Shown here piece after piece: positions 15,147 through 26,780 of a stretch of DNA of 64,000 nt. The notes under the pieces were generated by a model that saw only the letters and a program-made list of their open reading frames with translations, was not told where the DNA came from and ran no database searches. Position 1 is the stretch's first letter; every line of letters starts with the position of its first letter. The stretch comes from Banduia mediterranea (GTDB lineage Bacteria > Pseudomonadota > Gammaproteobacteria > Nevskiales > Nevskiaceae), in assembly GCF_031846245.1 (NCBI RefSeq), contig NZ_JAVRIC010000022.1, positions 1-64,000 on the forward strand, in the 5' to 3' direction. The position numbers and the translations under genes are program-made.

Positions 15147-16967
15147 TTACTCGAAGACGAAGCTGTCCACCGGCATGCGCGTCAGCACGCGGCTGGGCTT
15201 GGTCATCGCGGTGGCATGCGATTGCGCGCGTGGCAACAGGATGTCGAAGTAGAACCGCGCCATGCCGATCTTGGCCTTGTAGAACTCGGGCTGTTCGCGG
15301 CCGCTGCCGTCGGTCAGCTTGTCATAGGCCACCTGCGCCTGCAGGGCCCAGAAATAGCCCATCGTGACGTAGCCCGAATACATCAGGAAGTGGTGGCTGG
15401 CGCTGCTGACGATGTCGCGCTCCTTGCGGGCGATCAGCATGATGCGCATGGTCAGCACATTCCACTGCGCCGCCAGTCGCGCCAGCGTGGTGGAGTAGCC
15501 GCGCATCTTCGGGTTGCGCAGGCGCTCCAGCGCGAACCGCGCCATCGTCCCTGTGAACTCGCGCACCACCTTGCCGCGTGAACTCACCAGCACCTTGCGT
15601 CCGAGCAGGTCCAGCGCCTGGATGCCGGTGGTGCCTTCATACAGCGTGGCGATGCGCGCATCGCGCGCGATCTGCTCCATGCCATGCTCGGTGATGTAGC
15701 CGTGGCCGCCGAAGACCTGCAGGCCGTGATTGGCGGCCTCCAGACCCAGTTCGGTGAGAAAACCTTTGAGGATCGGCGTGAAGAAGCCGAGCTTGTCGTC
15801 CCAAAGCTCGAATTTCTTCTGATCCTCTTCGAGGATGCCGTTGACCATGTGGTCGGCGTACTGCGCGGCGAAGTAGATCATCGCGCGCCCGCCTTCGGCG
15901 ATGGCCTTCTGGGTGAGCAGCATGCGGCGGACGTCGGCGTGATGAATGATCGCGTCCGCGACCGCCTCGGGTTCCTTCTTGCCCGACAGCGCGCGCATCG
16001 AGCGGCGCTCCCTGGCGTAGCGCAGCGCGCCCTGGAACGACAATTCGGCGTGCGCGACGCCCTGAATCGCGGTACCGATACGCGCGGTGTTCATGAACGT
16101 GAACATCGCCTCGAGACCCTTGTTCGGTTCACCGATCATGTGTCCGATCGAATCCTCGAAGTTGATGACGGCGGTGGCCGAGGCCTTGATCCCCATCTTG
16201 TGCTCGATCGCGCTGCAGACCACATGGTTCGGCTCGCCGAGCGCGCCGGCATCGTCGAACAGGATCTTGGGCACCACGAACAGCGAAATGCCGCGCGTTC
16301 CCGGCGGGGCGTCCGGCAGGCGCGCCAGCACCACATGAATGATGTTCTCGGCCAGATCGTGCTCGCCGGCGGAAATGAAGATCTTGGTGCCGGTGATGCG
16401 GTAGCTGCCATCGCCGACTGGTTCGGCGCGCGTCTTGACCTGGCCGAGGTCGGTGCCGCACTGCGCCTCGGTGAGACACATGGTGCCGGTCCAGCGGCCT
16501 TCGGTCAGCGGCGTCATCAACTGTGCACGCAGCGGCTCGGGCGCGAACTGCATGATGGTGTTCATCGCGCCCAGCGACAGGCCCGGATACATGCCGAACG
16601 ACCAGTTGGCGGAACCGATCATTTCCGTCTTGATCAGGCTCAAGGACATCGGCAGGCCCTGGCCGCCGTACTCGACCGGGTACGACAGCCCCTGCCAGCC
16701 GCCTTCGACATACTGTTGATAGGCCTCCTTGAAGCCCTTGGGCGTCGTCACCATACCGTCCTTGATGTGACAACCCTCCTGGTCACCCGACAGATTCAGC
16801 GGGGACAGTTCCTCTTCACAGAAACGCGCACATTCGTCGAGGATTGCATCGACCGTGTCCGGGTCGGCATCGCCGCCGTTCGAAAGCTTGGCGTAATGGG
16901 CCGGGAAGTCAAAGACTTCGTTGACCAGAAAGCGGATGTCGCGCAGAGGGGCTTTGTAGGCAGGCAT
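15147..16967 (-). CDS. Acyl-CoA dehydrogenase with C-terminal extension domain
   Basis: At 606 residues this belongs to the large acyl-CoA dehydrogenase subfamily that carries an extra C-terminal domain (FadE5/DmdC-like architecture). It starts with the short N-terminal helix MPAYKAPLRDIRFLVNEVF. The middle has the flavin-binding TMCLTEAQCGTDLGQVKT and ITGTKIFISAGEHD strands, and QVFGGHGYITEHGMEQIARD with ATLYEGTTGIQALDLLGRK follows. It should oxidise an acyl-CoA to the trans-2-enoyl-CoA using FAD and pass electrons to ETF. The substrate chain length cannot be told from sequence. It is monocistronic; the closest gene upstream is the divergent DUF1415 gene. Confidence 0.93.
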   Translation of the reverse strand: MPAYKAPLRDIRFLVNEVFDFPAHYAKLSNGGDADPDTVDAILDECARFCEEELSPLNLSGDQEGCHIKDGMVTTPKGFKEAYQQYVEGGWQGLSYPVEYGGQGLPMSLSLIKTEMIGSANWSFGMYPGLSLGAMNTIMQFAPEPLRAQLMTPLTEGRWTGTMCLTEAQCGTDLGQVKTRAEPVGDGSYRITGTKIFISAGEHDLAENIIHVVLARLPDAPPGTRGISLFVVPKILFDDAGALGEPNHVVCSAIEHKMGIKASATAVINFEDSIGHMIGEPNKGLEAMFTFMNTARIGTAIQGVAHAELSFQGALRYARERRSMRALSGKKEPEAVADAIIHHADVRRMLLTQKAIAEGGRAMIYFAAQYADHMVNGILEEDQKKFELWDDKLGFFTPILKGFLTELGLEAANHGLQVFGGHGYITEHGMEQIARDARIATLYEGTTGIQALDLLGRKVLVSSRGKVVREFTGTMARFALERLRNPKMRGYSTTLARLAAQWNVLTMRIMLIARKERDIVSSASHHFLMYSGYVTMGYFWALQAQVAYDKLTDGSGREQPEFYKAKIGMARFYFDILLPRAQSHATAMTKPSRVLTRMPVDSFVFE

Positions 16968-17109
16968 GACTCACCGGCTGAATTGACCGAATGTTCATTG
17001 TTACATGATCGCTGCCAGCGACGGATGACAGCATCGGCCAACATCGCAGCCCCCGGACCGGCGAGAATGCCTCGCACCTTGGCCCATGCCGAACCGAACC
17101 CCAGGAACC

Positions 17110-17670
17110 ATGAACAGTCAGTCACTTGCCGACGAGACCCGCATCATCGCGCAGACCCGCCAGTGGCTGGAGCGTGCGGTGATCGGCTTGAATCTCTGCC
17201 CCTTCGCCAAAGCTCCGTATGCGTGCGGCCAGCTGCGCATTCAGGTCAGTGCGGCCCGAAATACCGATGATCTGCTGGATGCGCTGCAAGCCGAGCTGCT
17301 GCTGCTGCGCGACACGCCGAGCGATGAGGTCGAAACCACCCTGCTGGTGCATCCGGGCGTGTTGGCTGACTTTCTCGACTACAACGACTTTCTGGACGCC
17401 GCCGACGCCGAGCTTGTCGCCAACGGACTGGAGGGCGAAATCCAGATCGCGAGCTTTCATCCCGAGTATTGCTTCGCCGACAGCGAACCCGAGGACGTCA
17501 GCAATTTCACCAATCGATCGCCTTACCCGATGCTGCACCTGCTGCGCGAGCCCAGCGTCGAACGCGCGGTCGGCTCGCTGGACGATCCGGACGCGGTCTA
17601 TCTACGCAACATCGAAGTCCTGCGCGGGCTTGGCGACACCGGCTGGCGGGCGCTGTGGGATGAGGGCTGA
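17110..17670 (+). CDS. DUF1415 family protein
   Basis: This 186-residue protein matches DUF1415 across its length, with TRQWLERAVIGLNLCPFAKA near the N-terminus, a TTLLVHPGVL stretch, YNDFLDAADAEL, and the conserved IQIASFHPEYCFADSEPEDV region followed by NFTNRSPYPMLHLLRE. Function is unknown; conserved cysteine and histidine residues (LCPF, HPEYCF) could bind metal, which is inference. The ATG at 17110 begins the conserved region closely; an in-frame ATG at 17086 would add eight residues. The gene is divergent from the acyl-CoA dehydrogenase gene and convergent with the Nudix-ThiE gene. Confidence 0.9.
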   Translation: MNSQSLADETRIIAQTRQWLERAVIGLNLCPFAKAPYACGQLRIQVSAARNTDDLLDALQAELLLLRDTPSDEVETTLLVHPGVLADFLDYNDFLDAADAELVANGLEGEIQIASFHPEYCFADSEPEDVSNFTNRSPYPMLHLLREPSVERAVGSLDDPDAVYLRNIEVLRGLGDTGWRALWDEG

Positions 17671-17690
17671 GCGCTCGACAGCCAAAGCGG

Positions 17691-17785
17691 GGGCTCGCGC
17701 AAAAGATGCAAAGCCGCTAAGAACGAAAAAAGCAATTGAATTAAAAAGGCTTTCTTTGCGCCTTGGCGTCTTTGTGCGAGCCCGT
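17691..17785. repeat. Long imperfect inverted repeat between convergent genes
   Basis: The arms at 17691-17724 and 17750-17785 pair over about 33 bases, beginning with GGGCTCGC on the left and GCGAGCCC on the right, with roughly eight mismatches or bulges. The centre is AT-rich with A and T runs. It separates two convergent genes, so it may act as a bidirectional terminator. The arm sequence (CAAAG-x-CGC units) resembles dispersed extragenic repeats seen in several proteobacteria. Confidence 0.6.
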
Positions 17786-17799
17786 CTTTGCAGCAAGCA

Positions 17800-18753
17800 C
17801 TACTCGCCGCCGAACCACGCGGAGATGCCGGCCACGCCCTGGGCGCCGGCCTGCCAGGCTACTGCGAGCTGCGATGGACCGACGCCACCAATCGCATAGA
17901 CCGGCAGGCCCGCATCGGCCGCCAGTGCGCCGAAGGCAGACCAGTCCAGCGTCGGCGCCGATGGATGGCTGGGTGTCGGCCGAACCGGGCCCAGCACGGC
18001 GGCGTCGAACCCGAGCTCGCGGGCGCGCGCCAGCGATTTCGCGCCGTGGCAGGAGCCCAGCATCCGCCCCGAGGCCCCAGACGGTCTTTGAGCCAGCTCG
18101 AACAGAGCCGCCTCGCTGGCATGCCAGCCCGCACCAAGGGCGGCTGACAGCGCCGGATCGCGATCCAGCACCAGGCGCTCGACCGCCCAACACTCGGCCA
18201 CCTGGCCGGCCAGCCGGCGGTAGCCGACGTCCGCCAGCCTGGGCAGGCGCAGACGCAGCAGCGCGTCGGTGGGTAGCGCAGGCAGCCGCCGGACCAGCTC
18301 ATCGGCGCTGATGTCCGGCGGCGTGATCAGGTACTGCGAAGGCAGACGCAAAGCGTTCAGGATCGGGCCGTCGGCCGGCAGCAAGCGGTAGTCGCCCAGT
18401 CGCCCCAGGGAACTCCAGGCCAGCGCCTGATCTTCCAGCGACTGCGGATCGCCCTGCCATCGCTCGACCAGCCAGGTATCAAGCTCAACGGTCTTGTCGG
18501 GATAGGCATGCCGCAGCACGATGAGACGTCGTGCCGATTGCAGTTGAATGCCGAGTTCCTCCCGGAGTTCACGGTGCAGGGCCTGCTCCACGGATTCACC
18601 GGCCTCGATCTTGCCGCCCGGGAATTCCCACCAGCCGGCCGCCTCCTTGCCGTCGGGGCGCTGCGCGATCAGGACATCGCCGTTGGCGCGGCGCAGGACT
18701 CCGACGGCGATGCGGACAAGCTTGCGTACCGAATCAGGTCCGGTACTCGGCAT
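17800..18753 (-). CDS. MutT-type Nudix hydrolase fused to a ThiE-like domain
   Basis: The 317-residue protein joins two domains. Residues 10-130 are a MutT-like Nudix hydrolase with a complete Nudix box at 47-69 (Gly47, Glu53, Arg61-Glu62, Glu65-Glu66, Gly68), preceded by WWEFPGGK. From about 135 on there is a thiamine-phosphate-synthase-like TIM-barrel domain ending in LPVYAIGGVGPSQL. This architecture is known in gammaproteobacteria and is usually annotated as 8-oxo-dGTP diphosphatase. The N-terminal part should remove oxidised nucleotides; the role of the ThiE-like part is unclear. The ATG at 18753 overlaps the argJ end by 20 bases, suggesting coupling. Confidence 0.88.
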   Translation of the reverse strand: MPSTGPDSVRKLVRIAVGVLRRANGDVLIAQRPDGKEAAGWWEFPGGKIEAGESVEQALHRELREELGIQLQSARRLIVLRHAYPDKTVELDTWLVERWQGDPQSLEDQALAWSSLGRLGDYRLLPADGPILNALRLPSQYLITPPDISADELVRRLPALPTDALLRLRLPRLADVGYRRLAGQVAECWAVERLVLDRDPALSAALGAGWHASEAALFELAQRPSGASGRMLGSCHGAKSLARARELGFDAAVLGPVRPTPSHPSAPTLDWSAFGALAADAGLPVYAIGGVGPSQLAVAWQAGAQGVAGISAWFGGE

Positions 18754-19945
18754 TGATGCGCACATAGTCGTAACTGAAATCGCAGGTCCAGACGATAACG
18801 CCGGCATCGCCGCGCCCAAGGTCGATCTGAATGCTGAATTCCGGGCGCGCAAACACGGCCGCGCCCAGTTCCTCGCGATAGGACACAGCCGGCGCACCGT
18901 CCTCGATCAGCAGGACTTCATCGATCGCGATGCGGATACGCGACACATCGAGCGCCGGGACTCCGCTGCGCCCCACGGCCGCCAGAATCCGGCCCCAGTT
19001 GGCGTCGCCGGCGAAACAGGCGGTCTTGACCAGCGGCGAATGCGCCACGGCGTCGGCCGCCAGGCGTGCCTCGGCCTCGCTGCCGGCACCGGAGACGGCA
19101 ATGGTGATGAAACGCGTGGCGCCTTCGCCGTCACGCACGATGGCCTGTGCCAGTTCGAGACAGACCTCGCGTACTGCCGCGGCGACCGTCTCGAAGGCCG
19201 CATCGCCGACTTCGATGGTATCGCCGGTCGCACCGGTGGCGAACAGCATCGCCGAGTCATTGGTCGAGGTATCGCCGTCCACGGTGATGCAGTTGAACGA
19301 GACCTCGACCGCATCGCGCAGGCAGCGCTCGGTCGCTGCGCGGCTGAGTTTGGCATCGGTGCCGACGAAGGCGAGCATGGTCGCCATGTCCGGGCGGATC
19401 ATGCCGGCCCCCTTGGAGATACCGGTCACGGTGACGGTTTCGCCGTTGATCTGGACTTCGCGACTGGCGCCCTTGGCGACGGTGTCGGTGGTCATGATGG
19501 CATCGGCCGCGGCGCGCCAGCCATTGGCATCAAGGGCCGCGAACGCATGCGGAATCGCGGTTTCGATCTTCTGCACCGGCAGGGCCTGCCCGATCACGCC
19601 GGTCGAGAACGGCAGCACCGCGCCGCCGCCGAGCGCCTGCGAGGCGAAGCCGGCGGTCGCGCGCGCGGCGTCCATTCCGGCCTCGCCGGTGCCGGCGTTG
19701 GCGTTGCCGCTGTTGACCAGCAGTCCGCGCACGGCCTGGGTGCCGGCCAGAATCTCCCGACACAGCAGCACCGGTGCGGCGCAGAAGGCATTGCGCGTGA
19801 ACACGCCGGCGACGGTACTGCCCTCGGCCAGTTCGATCAGCAGCAGATCCTGCCGGCCCGGCTTCTTGATCGCCGCCTCGGCGGTGCCGAGTCGCACGCC
19901 CGCCACCGGCAGCAGCGACTCGGGCGGTTTCAGATTGACTGCCAT
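18734..19945 (-). CDS. argJ: Bifunctional ornithine acetyltransferase / N-acetylglutamate synthase ArgJ
   Basis: The 403-residue product is a complete ArgJ. It has the N-terminal VAGVRLGTAEAAIKK region, VNSGNANAGTGEAG in the middle, and the self-cleavage site between Ala188 and Thr189 in IRPDMATMLAF; Thr189 becomes the nucleophile of the beta chain. It transfers the acetyl group from N-acetylornithine to glutamate and may also use acetyl-CoA. The usual motif is PNMATML; here Asp replaces Asn. The ATG at 19945 precedes the first conserved residues. An argE-type deacetylase is also present at 57.1 kb, an interesting coexistence because ArgJ makes ArgE unnecessary in the cyclic pathway. Confidence 0.95.
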   Translation of the reverse strand: MAVNLKPPESLLPVAGVRLGTAEAAIKKPGRQDLLLIELAEGSTVAGVFTRNAFCAAPVLLCREILAGTQAVRGLLVNSGNANAGTGEAGMDAARATAGFASQALGGGAVLPFSTGVIGQALPVQKIETAIPHAFAALDANGWRAAADAIMTTDTVAKGASREVQINGETVTVTGISKGAGMIRPDMATMLAFVGTDAKLSRAATERCLRDAVEVSFNCITVDGDTSTNDSAMLFATGATGDTIEVGDAAFETVAAAVREVCLELAQAIVRDGEGATRFITIAVSGAGSEAEARLAADAVAHSPLVKTACFAGDANWGRILAAVGRSGVPALDVSRIRIAIDEVLLIEDGAPAVSYREELGAAVFARPEFSIQIDLGRGDAGVIVWTCDFSYDYVRINAEYRT

Positions 19946-20030
19946 ACAGCGCCTCCCGCGCCCCATACCGCGCTCTTGCGGACTTCGGGATCGTCCCGGG
20001 TCCCGGGTTCCGGGCCCCAAGTACCGGCGC

Positions 20031-22820
<2,790 letters not shown>

Positions 22821-22858
22821 GACCGATCGATGATGCGCGCACCCTCGGGCACGCGTAG

Positions 22859-22874
22859 GGCGCCTCGGGGCGCC
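22859..22874 (-). promoter_or_regulatory. GC-rich hairpin in the secA leader
   Basis: GGCGCC and its complement pair around a four-base loop, 38 bases upstream of the secA ATG. A CATAAT sequence suitable for a -10 element lies further upstream, near 22885-22890. The hairpin would be in the 5' untranslated region; no SecM-like leader peptide was seen. Confidence 0.35.
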
Positions 22875-22946
22875 AGGGGCCGCGTATTATGCCGTCGAAC
22901 GCCCCAACAAGCAGTAACTGCTCACGCCCCCAGGCCCTGACGACGC

Positions 22947-23876
22947 CTAGCGCGACGCTCGAATGTACTGACTGGGGTTGACCACACGCCCGTTCAAGAG
23001 CACCTCGAAATGAACGTGCGGGCCGGTGGAACGCCCGGTGGAACCCAGCGCGGCCACGGACTGGCCCTTCTTCACGCGGTCTCCGACCTTCACGTACACC
23101 GATTTGTTATGGCCGTAACGGGTCACGTAGCCGTTGCCGTGATTGATCTCGACGAGGTTCCCGTAACCGAAGCGCGGACCCGCGTAGGAAATCACACCGG
23201 AGGCGGCGGCCAGCACGTCGCTGCCTTCCTTGCCGGCGAAGTCCACGCCCTGATGATAGGTGCGCCGACCGGTGAAGGGGTCGGTACGCGCGCCGAACAC
23301 CGAGGAAATCCAGCCCTTGGCGATCGGCCAGCCGGACGGGCGGACTTCCTTCTGCAGGCGGCTGGCCAGCAGCAGGTCTTCGAGCACCCGCATCTGGCGC
23401 TCGCGATCGTCGAGCTGACGCTGGACCGCGTCGAGCTGGGTGATCATCGATGAGGCGTCGATGGCGTCACCGGCCGCTTCGGTTTCGGGTCCACCGATCG
23501 GCGGCGGGGTACTGAAGTCGAATTCGCCGCTGTCGAGGTCGGCGATCTCGGTGAGCCGCTGTCCGGCAGCGTCCAATCGCATCATCTGCGCCTGCAGCTG
23601 ACCGAGGCGGCGTGCGATCGCGTGCGTATTGTCGAGCACGTATTCGCGGGTCTTTTCGAGCTGGGAGCGTTGATCGGCGATGTCATCGGCCCAGACACTG
23701 GCGATTTCGGTCGCCTGGTTCTTGCCGCCGCCGCCGAGCTGGGATCCGGCGACGAAGGAGCCGACCATCAGGACGACCAGCAATAGCGCCATCGGACCCC
23801 AAATGATCGCGCCGCGCGCGCCCAGATTGAATCGCCAGGTTCGCCCACGATTGTGATTGACTACAATAATATCCAT
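22947..23876 (-). CDS. M23-family peptidoglycan peptidase, membrane-anchored
   Basis: The 309-residue protein has a cytoplasmic N-terminus, one transmembrane segment (about 23-46), a periplasmic coiled-coil region (about 55-175), and a C-terminal LytM/M23 domain. The zinc ligands His208 and Asp212 (YHQGVDF) and His289 (GPHVHFE, with His287 as catalytic) are all present, so it should be an active endopeptidase cutting peptidoglycan crosslinks. This is the M23 gene that commonly sits between lpxC and secA in gammaproteobacteria. Its start is only 29 bases from that of the divergent dciA gene, so both promoters lie in or overlap the coding regions. Confidence 0.93.
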   Translation of the reverse strand: MDIIVVNHNRGRTWRFNLGARGAIIWGPMALLLVVLMVGSFVAGSQLGGGGKNQATEIASVWADDIADQRSQLEKTREYVLDNTHAIARRLGQLQAQMMRLDAAGQRLTEIADLDSGEFDFSTPPPIGGPETEAAGDAIDASSMITQLDAVQRQLDDRERQMRVLEDLLLASRLQKEVRPSGWPIAKGWISSVFGARTDPFTGRRTYHQGVDFAGKEGSDVLAAASGVISYAGPRFGYGNLVEINHGNGYVTRYGHNKSVYVKVGDRVKKGQSVAALGSTGRSTGPHVHFEVLLNGRVVNPSQYIRASR

Positions 23877-23905
23877 GCCGTCCCGAATGCGGCCCCGAGC
23901 CCTGA

Positions 23906-24217
23906 ATGTCTGACCTTTTCCGACCGTTGTCCCAACTGCTCGACGGTCACCCCACCACTGTTCGGTCGGTTCTTGCCCGCGCCCAATATCTGCGCGGCAT
24001 ACAAGACGCGATCCGCGAACACCTGGCGGCGCCCTGGTCGCATTCCGTCCGAGTCGCCAATCTGCGCGGCCGCAAACTGATCCTCTACACCGACAATGCC
24101 TCGGCGCTGAATCAGATGCGTTTCCGAACAGACGAGCTTTTGGCGTTTCTTCAAGAACGCTTCGGTACGACTTTCCGACAGATCGAAATCAAAGTACGGC
24201 CTGCCGCCCCAAGTTAG
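23906..24217 (+). CDS. dciA: DciA-like (DUF721) protein, replicative helicase loader family
   Basis: The 103-residue protein is a short DUF721 domain: VRSVLARAQYLRGIQDAIREHL, then PWSHSVRVANLRGRKLILYTDNASALNQMRFRTDELL, and a final RQIEIKVRP strand. DciA proteins load the replicative helicase DnaB in bacteria lacking DnaC. The position between lpxC and the M23-secA pair is the usual one in gammaproteobacteria such as Pseudomonas. The gene is read opposite to its neighbours; its stop is 79 bases from the lpxC stop. Confidence 0.82.
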   Translation: MSDLFRPLSQLLDGHPTTVRSVLARAQYLRGIQDAIREHLAAPWSHSVRVANLRGRKLILYTDNASALNQMRFRTDELLAFLQERFGTTFRQIEIKVRPAAPS

Positions 24218-24296
24218 TCCGAGTCTACACGCGCCGAAATGGTGCACACAAGGACAAATTCAGCCGCCTACTGCGCAAAAATCACCGGTCGTCGTC

Positions 24297-25211
24297 TCAG
24301 GCGGCTGCCGGCAGTCCCTGCATGTACGTGATCGGTGCCCGCGCCGGGTCATCGAAGCTGACGATTTCCCAGGACGCCGGATCATTCAGCAACTTGCGCG
24401 CCAGTTTGTTGTTGAGTTCATGACCGGACTTGTGCGCGGAATAGGCGCCGATCAGGCTGTGCCCGAGCAGATACAGATCACCGATCGCATCGAGAATCTT
24501 GTGACGCACGAATTCGTCGTCATAGCGCAGCCCCTCGTTGTTGAGCACGCGGAACTCGTCGAGCACCACGGCATTGTCGAGGCTGCCGCCCAGCGCCAGA
24601 TTGCGTGAACGCATGAATTCGACATCACGCATGAATCCGAAGGTGCGCGCACGCGAAACCTCTCGCACGAAACTGGTCGTGGAAAAGTCCATGACCGCAC
24701 TCTGCCCACTGGAGCGCACCACCGGATGCTTGAAGTCGATACCGAAGGACAGACGAAAACCGTCGTACGGCTCCAGCCGCGCCATCTTGTCGCCTTCCTG
24801 CACCTGCACCGGCTGCTTCACTCGGATGAATTTCTTGGCGGCGTCCTGCTCGTGGATGCCGGCCGACTGGATCAGGAACACGAACGGACCGGCGCTGCCA
24901 TCCATGATCGGCACTTCGGCGGCGGACAGCTCGACAATCGCGTTGTCGATGCCCAGGCCGGCCAGGGCCGACAGCAAGTGCTCGACCGTCTGGATCTTGA
25001 CCGTATCCTGAATCAGACAGGTGCAAAGCTGGGTGTCACCGACCAGATCGGCGCGTGCCGGGACTTCCACGGAAGTATCCCGATCAAGGCGGCGAAACAC
25101 GATGCCGGTATCGGGGCCGGCCGGCAGCAGGGACATATAGACCTTGCGGCCGCTGTGCAGACCCACGCCAGTGGCGCGGACGGGTTGGCGCAATGTGCGC
25201 TGCTTGAGCAT
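24297..25211 (-). CDS. lpxC: UDP-3-O-acyl-N-acetylglucosamine deacetylase LpxC
   Basis: This 304-residue LpxC starts [21 protein letters not shown], as in E. coli. The zinc ligands are His78 (TVEHLLSAL), His237 and Asp241 ([10 protein letters not shown]); His264 ([11 protein letters not shown]) is the catalytic histidine. It removes the N-acetyl group of UDP-3-O-acyl-GlcNAc, the committed step of lipid A synthesis. The ATG at 25211 is preferred over a longer frame because the family begins there. It is the last gene of the dcw cluster, 284 bases after ftsZ, a gap large enough for its own promoter. Confidence 0.97.
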   Translation of the reverse strand: MLKQRTLRQPVRATGVGLHSGRKVYMSLLPAGPDTGIVFRRLDRDTSVEVPARADLVGDTQLCTCLIQDTVKIQTVEHLLSALAGLGIDNAIVELSAAEVPIMDGSAGPFVFLIQSAGIHEQDAAKKFIRVKQPVQVQEGDKMARLEPYDGFRLSFGIDFKHPVVRSSGQSAVMDFSTTSFVREVSRARTFGFMRDVEFMRSRNLALGGSLDNAVVLDEFRVLNNEGLRYDDEFVRHKILDAIGDLYLLGHSLIGAYSAHKSGHELNNKLARKLLNDPASWEIVSFDDPARAPITYMQGLPAAA

Positions 25212-25495
25212 CTTCTTGTTCGGATCCTTCTGATTCGTATGGCGTTGGCAGCCGGTCCTGGTCCGACGCAAACGTCCGGTGTCAGATTCCGCAGATTCCG
25301 CCGAGCGCTTGAAACGATCGTTCGATCATGATCGGCAGGTCGGGAGGCCGGGCACATGCCCAAACCTGCGGTGCATTGGATACGCTATCACACGCACCCG
25401 TCTGCAGGCTGAGCGATCGAGGTGCCGGAACCCCGATCGCGCCACCGCTCGACCTACATTGTGCACCGCCGCGCCCCCACGCGGCGAAGCCGATG

Positions 25496-26686
25496 CTAGT
25501 CCGCCTGATTGCGCAGAAACGCCGGAATGTTGAGGATTTCCTCATCCGGAATCGCCGCCGTGGCGAAGTCGTGCGCCGCGGCCGGCTGACGCCGGATCAC
25601 GGTCGGCACGTCGACGGCCGCGGGACGCGGTGATCCGGTCACGTCCGGACGCTTGAGCGGCGTGACGACCGTGTTGTGCTGCACGCTGCCTTGTGGCATC
25701 TGCATCTGCGGTACCACGCCGCCGCCCAGACCCGTCGCCACCACCGTCACGCGCAGCTCGCCATCCAGCGCCTGATCGAGCGAAGTGCCGAACTTGACGT
25801 CGACATCGTCGGAGGCGATCTCCATAACACGCTTCATCACCCGGTTGATCTCGCCCATCTTCAGCGTGCCGTCGCAGGCCAGGTTGACGAGGATGCCGCG
25901 CGCATTGGACAGCTCGATGTCGTCGAGCAGCGGACTGGTCAGCGCTTCTTCGACCGCCTGCGAGGCGCGCGCTTCGCCGGTGGCGCGGCCCATGCCCATC
26001 ATCGCCTTGCCGCGGTTGCGCATCACGGTGCAGACGTCCGCGAAGTCGACGTTGACCATGCCCGGCCGGGTGATCAGATCGGAGATCCCCTGGACCGCGT
26101 TCTGCAAGACGTCGTTGGCCTTGCGGAAGCACTCGTCCATGGTCGCATCGTCACCCAGCACGAGTTGCAGCTTCTCGTTGGGAATGAGGATCAGCGAGTC
26201 GACATGCTTGTGCAGTTCCTCGATGCCGCGCATCGCCGAGGCGCCGCGCTTCTTGCCCTCGAACATGAACGGCTTGGTGACCACGGCCACCGTGAGGATG
26301 TCGAGTTCGCGCGCGATCTCGGCGATCACCGGCGCCGCACCGGTGCCGGTGCCGCCCCCCATGCCGGCGGTGATGAACAGCATGTCGGTGCCGTCGAGCA
26401 GCTCACGGATGCGGTCCTTGTCCTCCAGCGCGGCGGCGCGACCCTTTTCGGGGTCCGAGCCGGCGCCCAGGCCCCGCGTGATCGTCGATCCGATCTGAAG
26501 GATGTTCTGGGTCTTGCAGCGATCCAGATGTTGACGGTCGGTGTTGGAGCAGACGAAGTCCACGCCTTCGATCTCCGCCTCCACCATTTGGTTGACGGTA
26601 TTGCAGCCACCGCCGCCGACACCCACGACACGAATGATGGCGCGATCCGCAGTTTGCCCATCGAGTATTTCGAACATTTCCGGCAT
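25496..26686 (-). CDS. ftsZ: Cell division GTPase FtsZ
   Basis: The 396-residue FtsZ has the GGGGCNTV start of the nucleotide site, the tubulin signature GGGTGTG at 110-116, and a T7-loop region with NVDFADVCTVM. After a variable linker of about 60 residues it ends with the conserved C-terminal peptide DEEILNIPAFLR, which binds FtsA and ZipA. It polymerises with GTP to form the Z ring. The start is supported by AAGGAGG five bases upstream. It is 94 bases after ftsA, where an extra promoter is common. Confidence 0.98.
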   Translation of the reverse strand: MPEMFEILDGQTADRAIIRVVGVGGGGCNTVNQMVEAEIEGVDFVCSNTDRQHLDRCKTQNILQIGSTITRGLGAGSDPEKGRAAALEDKDRIRELLDGTDMLFITAGMGGGTGTGAAPVIAEIARELDILTVAVVTKPFMFEGKKRGASAMRGIEELHKHVDSLILIPNEKLQLVLGDDATMDECFRKANDVLQNAVQGISDLITRPGMVNVDFADVCTVMRNRGKAMMGMGRATGEARASQAVEEALTSPLLDDIELSNARGILVNLACDGTLKMGEINRVMKRVMEIASDDVDVKFGTSLDQALDGELRVTVVATGLGGGVVPQMQMPQGSVQHNTVVTPLKRPDVTGSPRPAAVDVPTVIRRQPAAAHDFATAAIPDEEILNIPAFLRNQAD

Positions 26687-26780
26687 GACAGCCTCCTTGA
26701 ATTACCTGAACAGCCCTTTCCAAGCCTTGAAAACGAAGTCGGGTTTGACCCCGCACATGTAAAAGAACGATTTATCGTTG

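Noticed and set aside
13395-15581. A 728-codon plus-strand open frame over djlA and the cupredoxin gene
   Set aside because: It is arginine- and proline-rich nonsense in the wrong frame; DjlA and the cupredoxin explain the region.
16968-17109. Possible fatty-acid regulator operator upstream of the acyl-CoA dehydrogenase
   Set aside because: The TGAA...TTCA symmetry is only four bases per arm and is not enough to support a specific operator.
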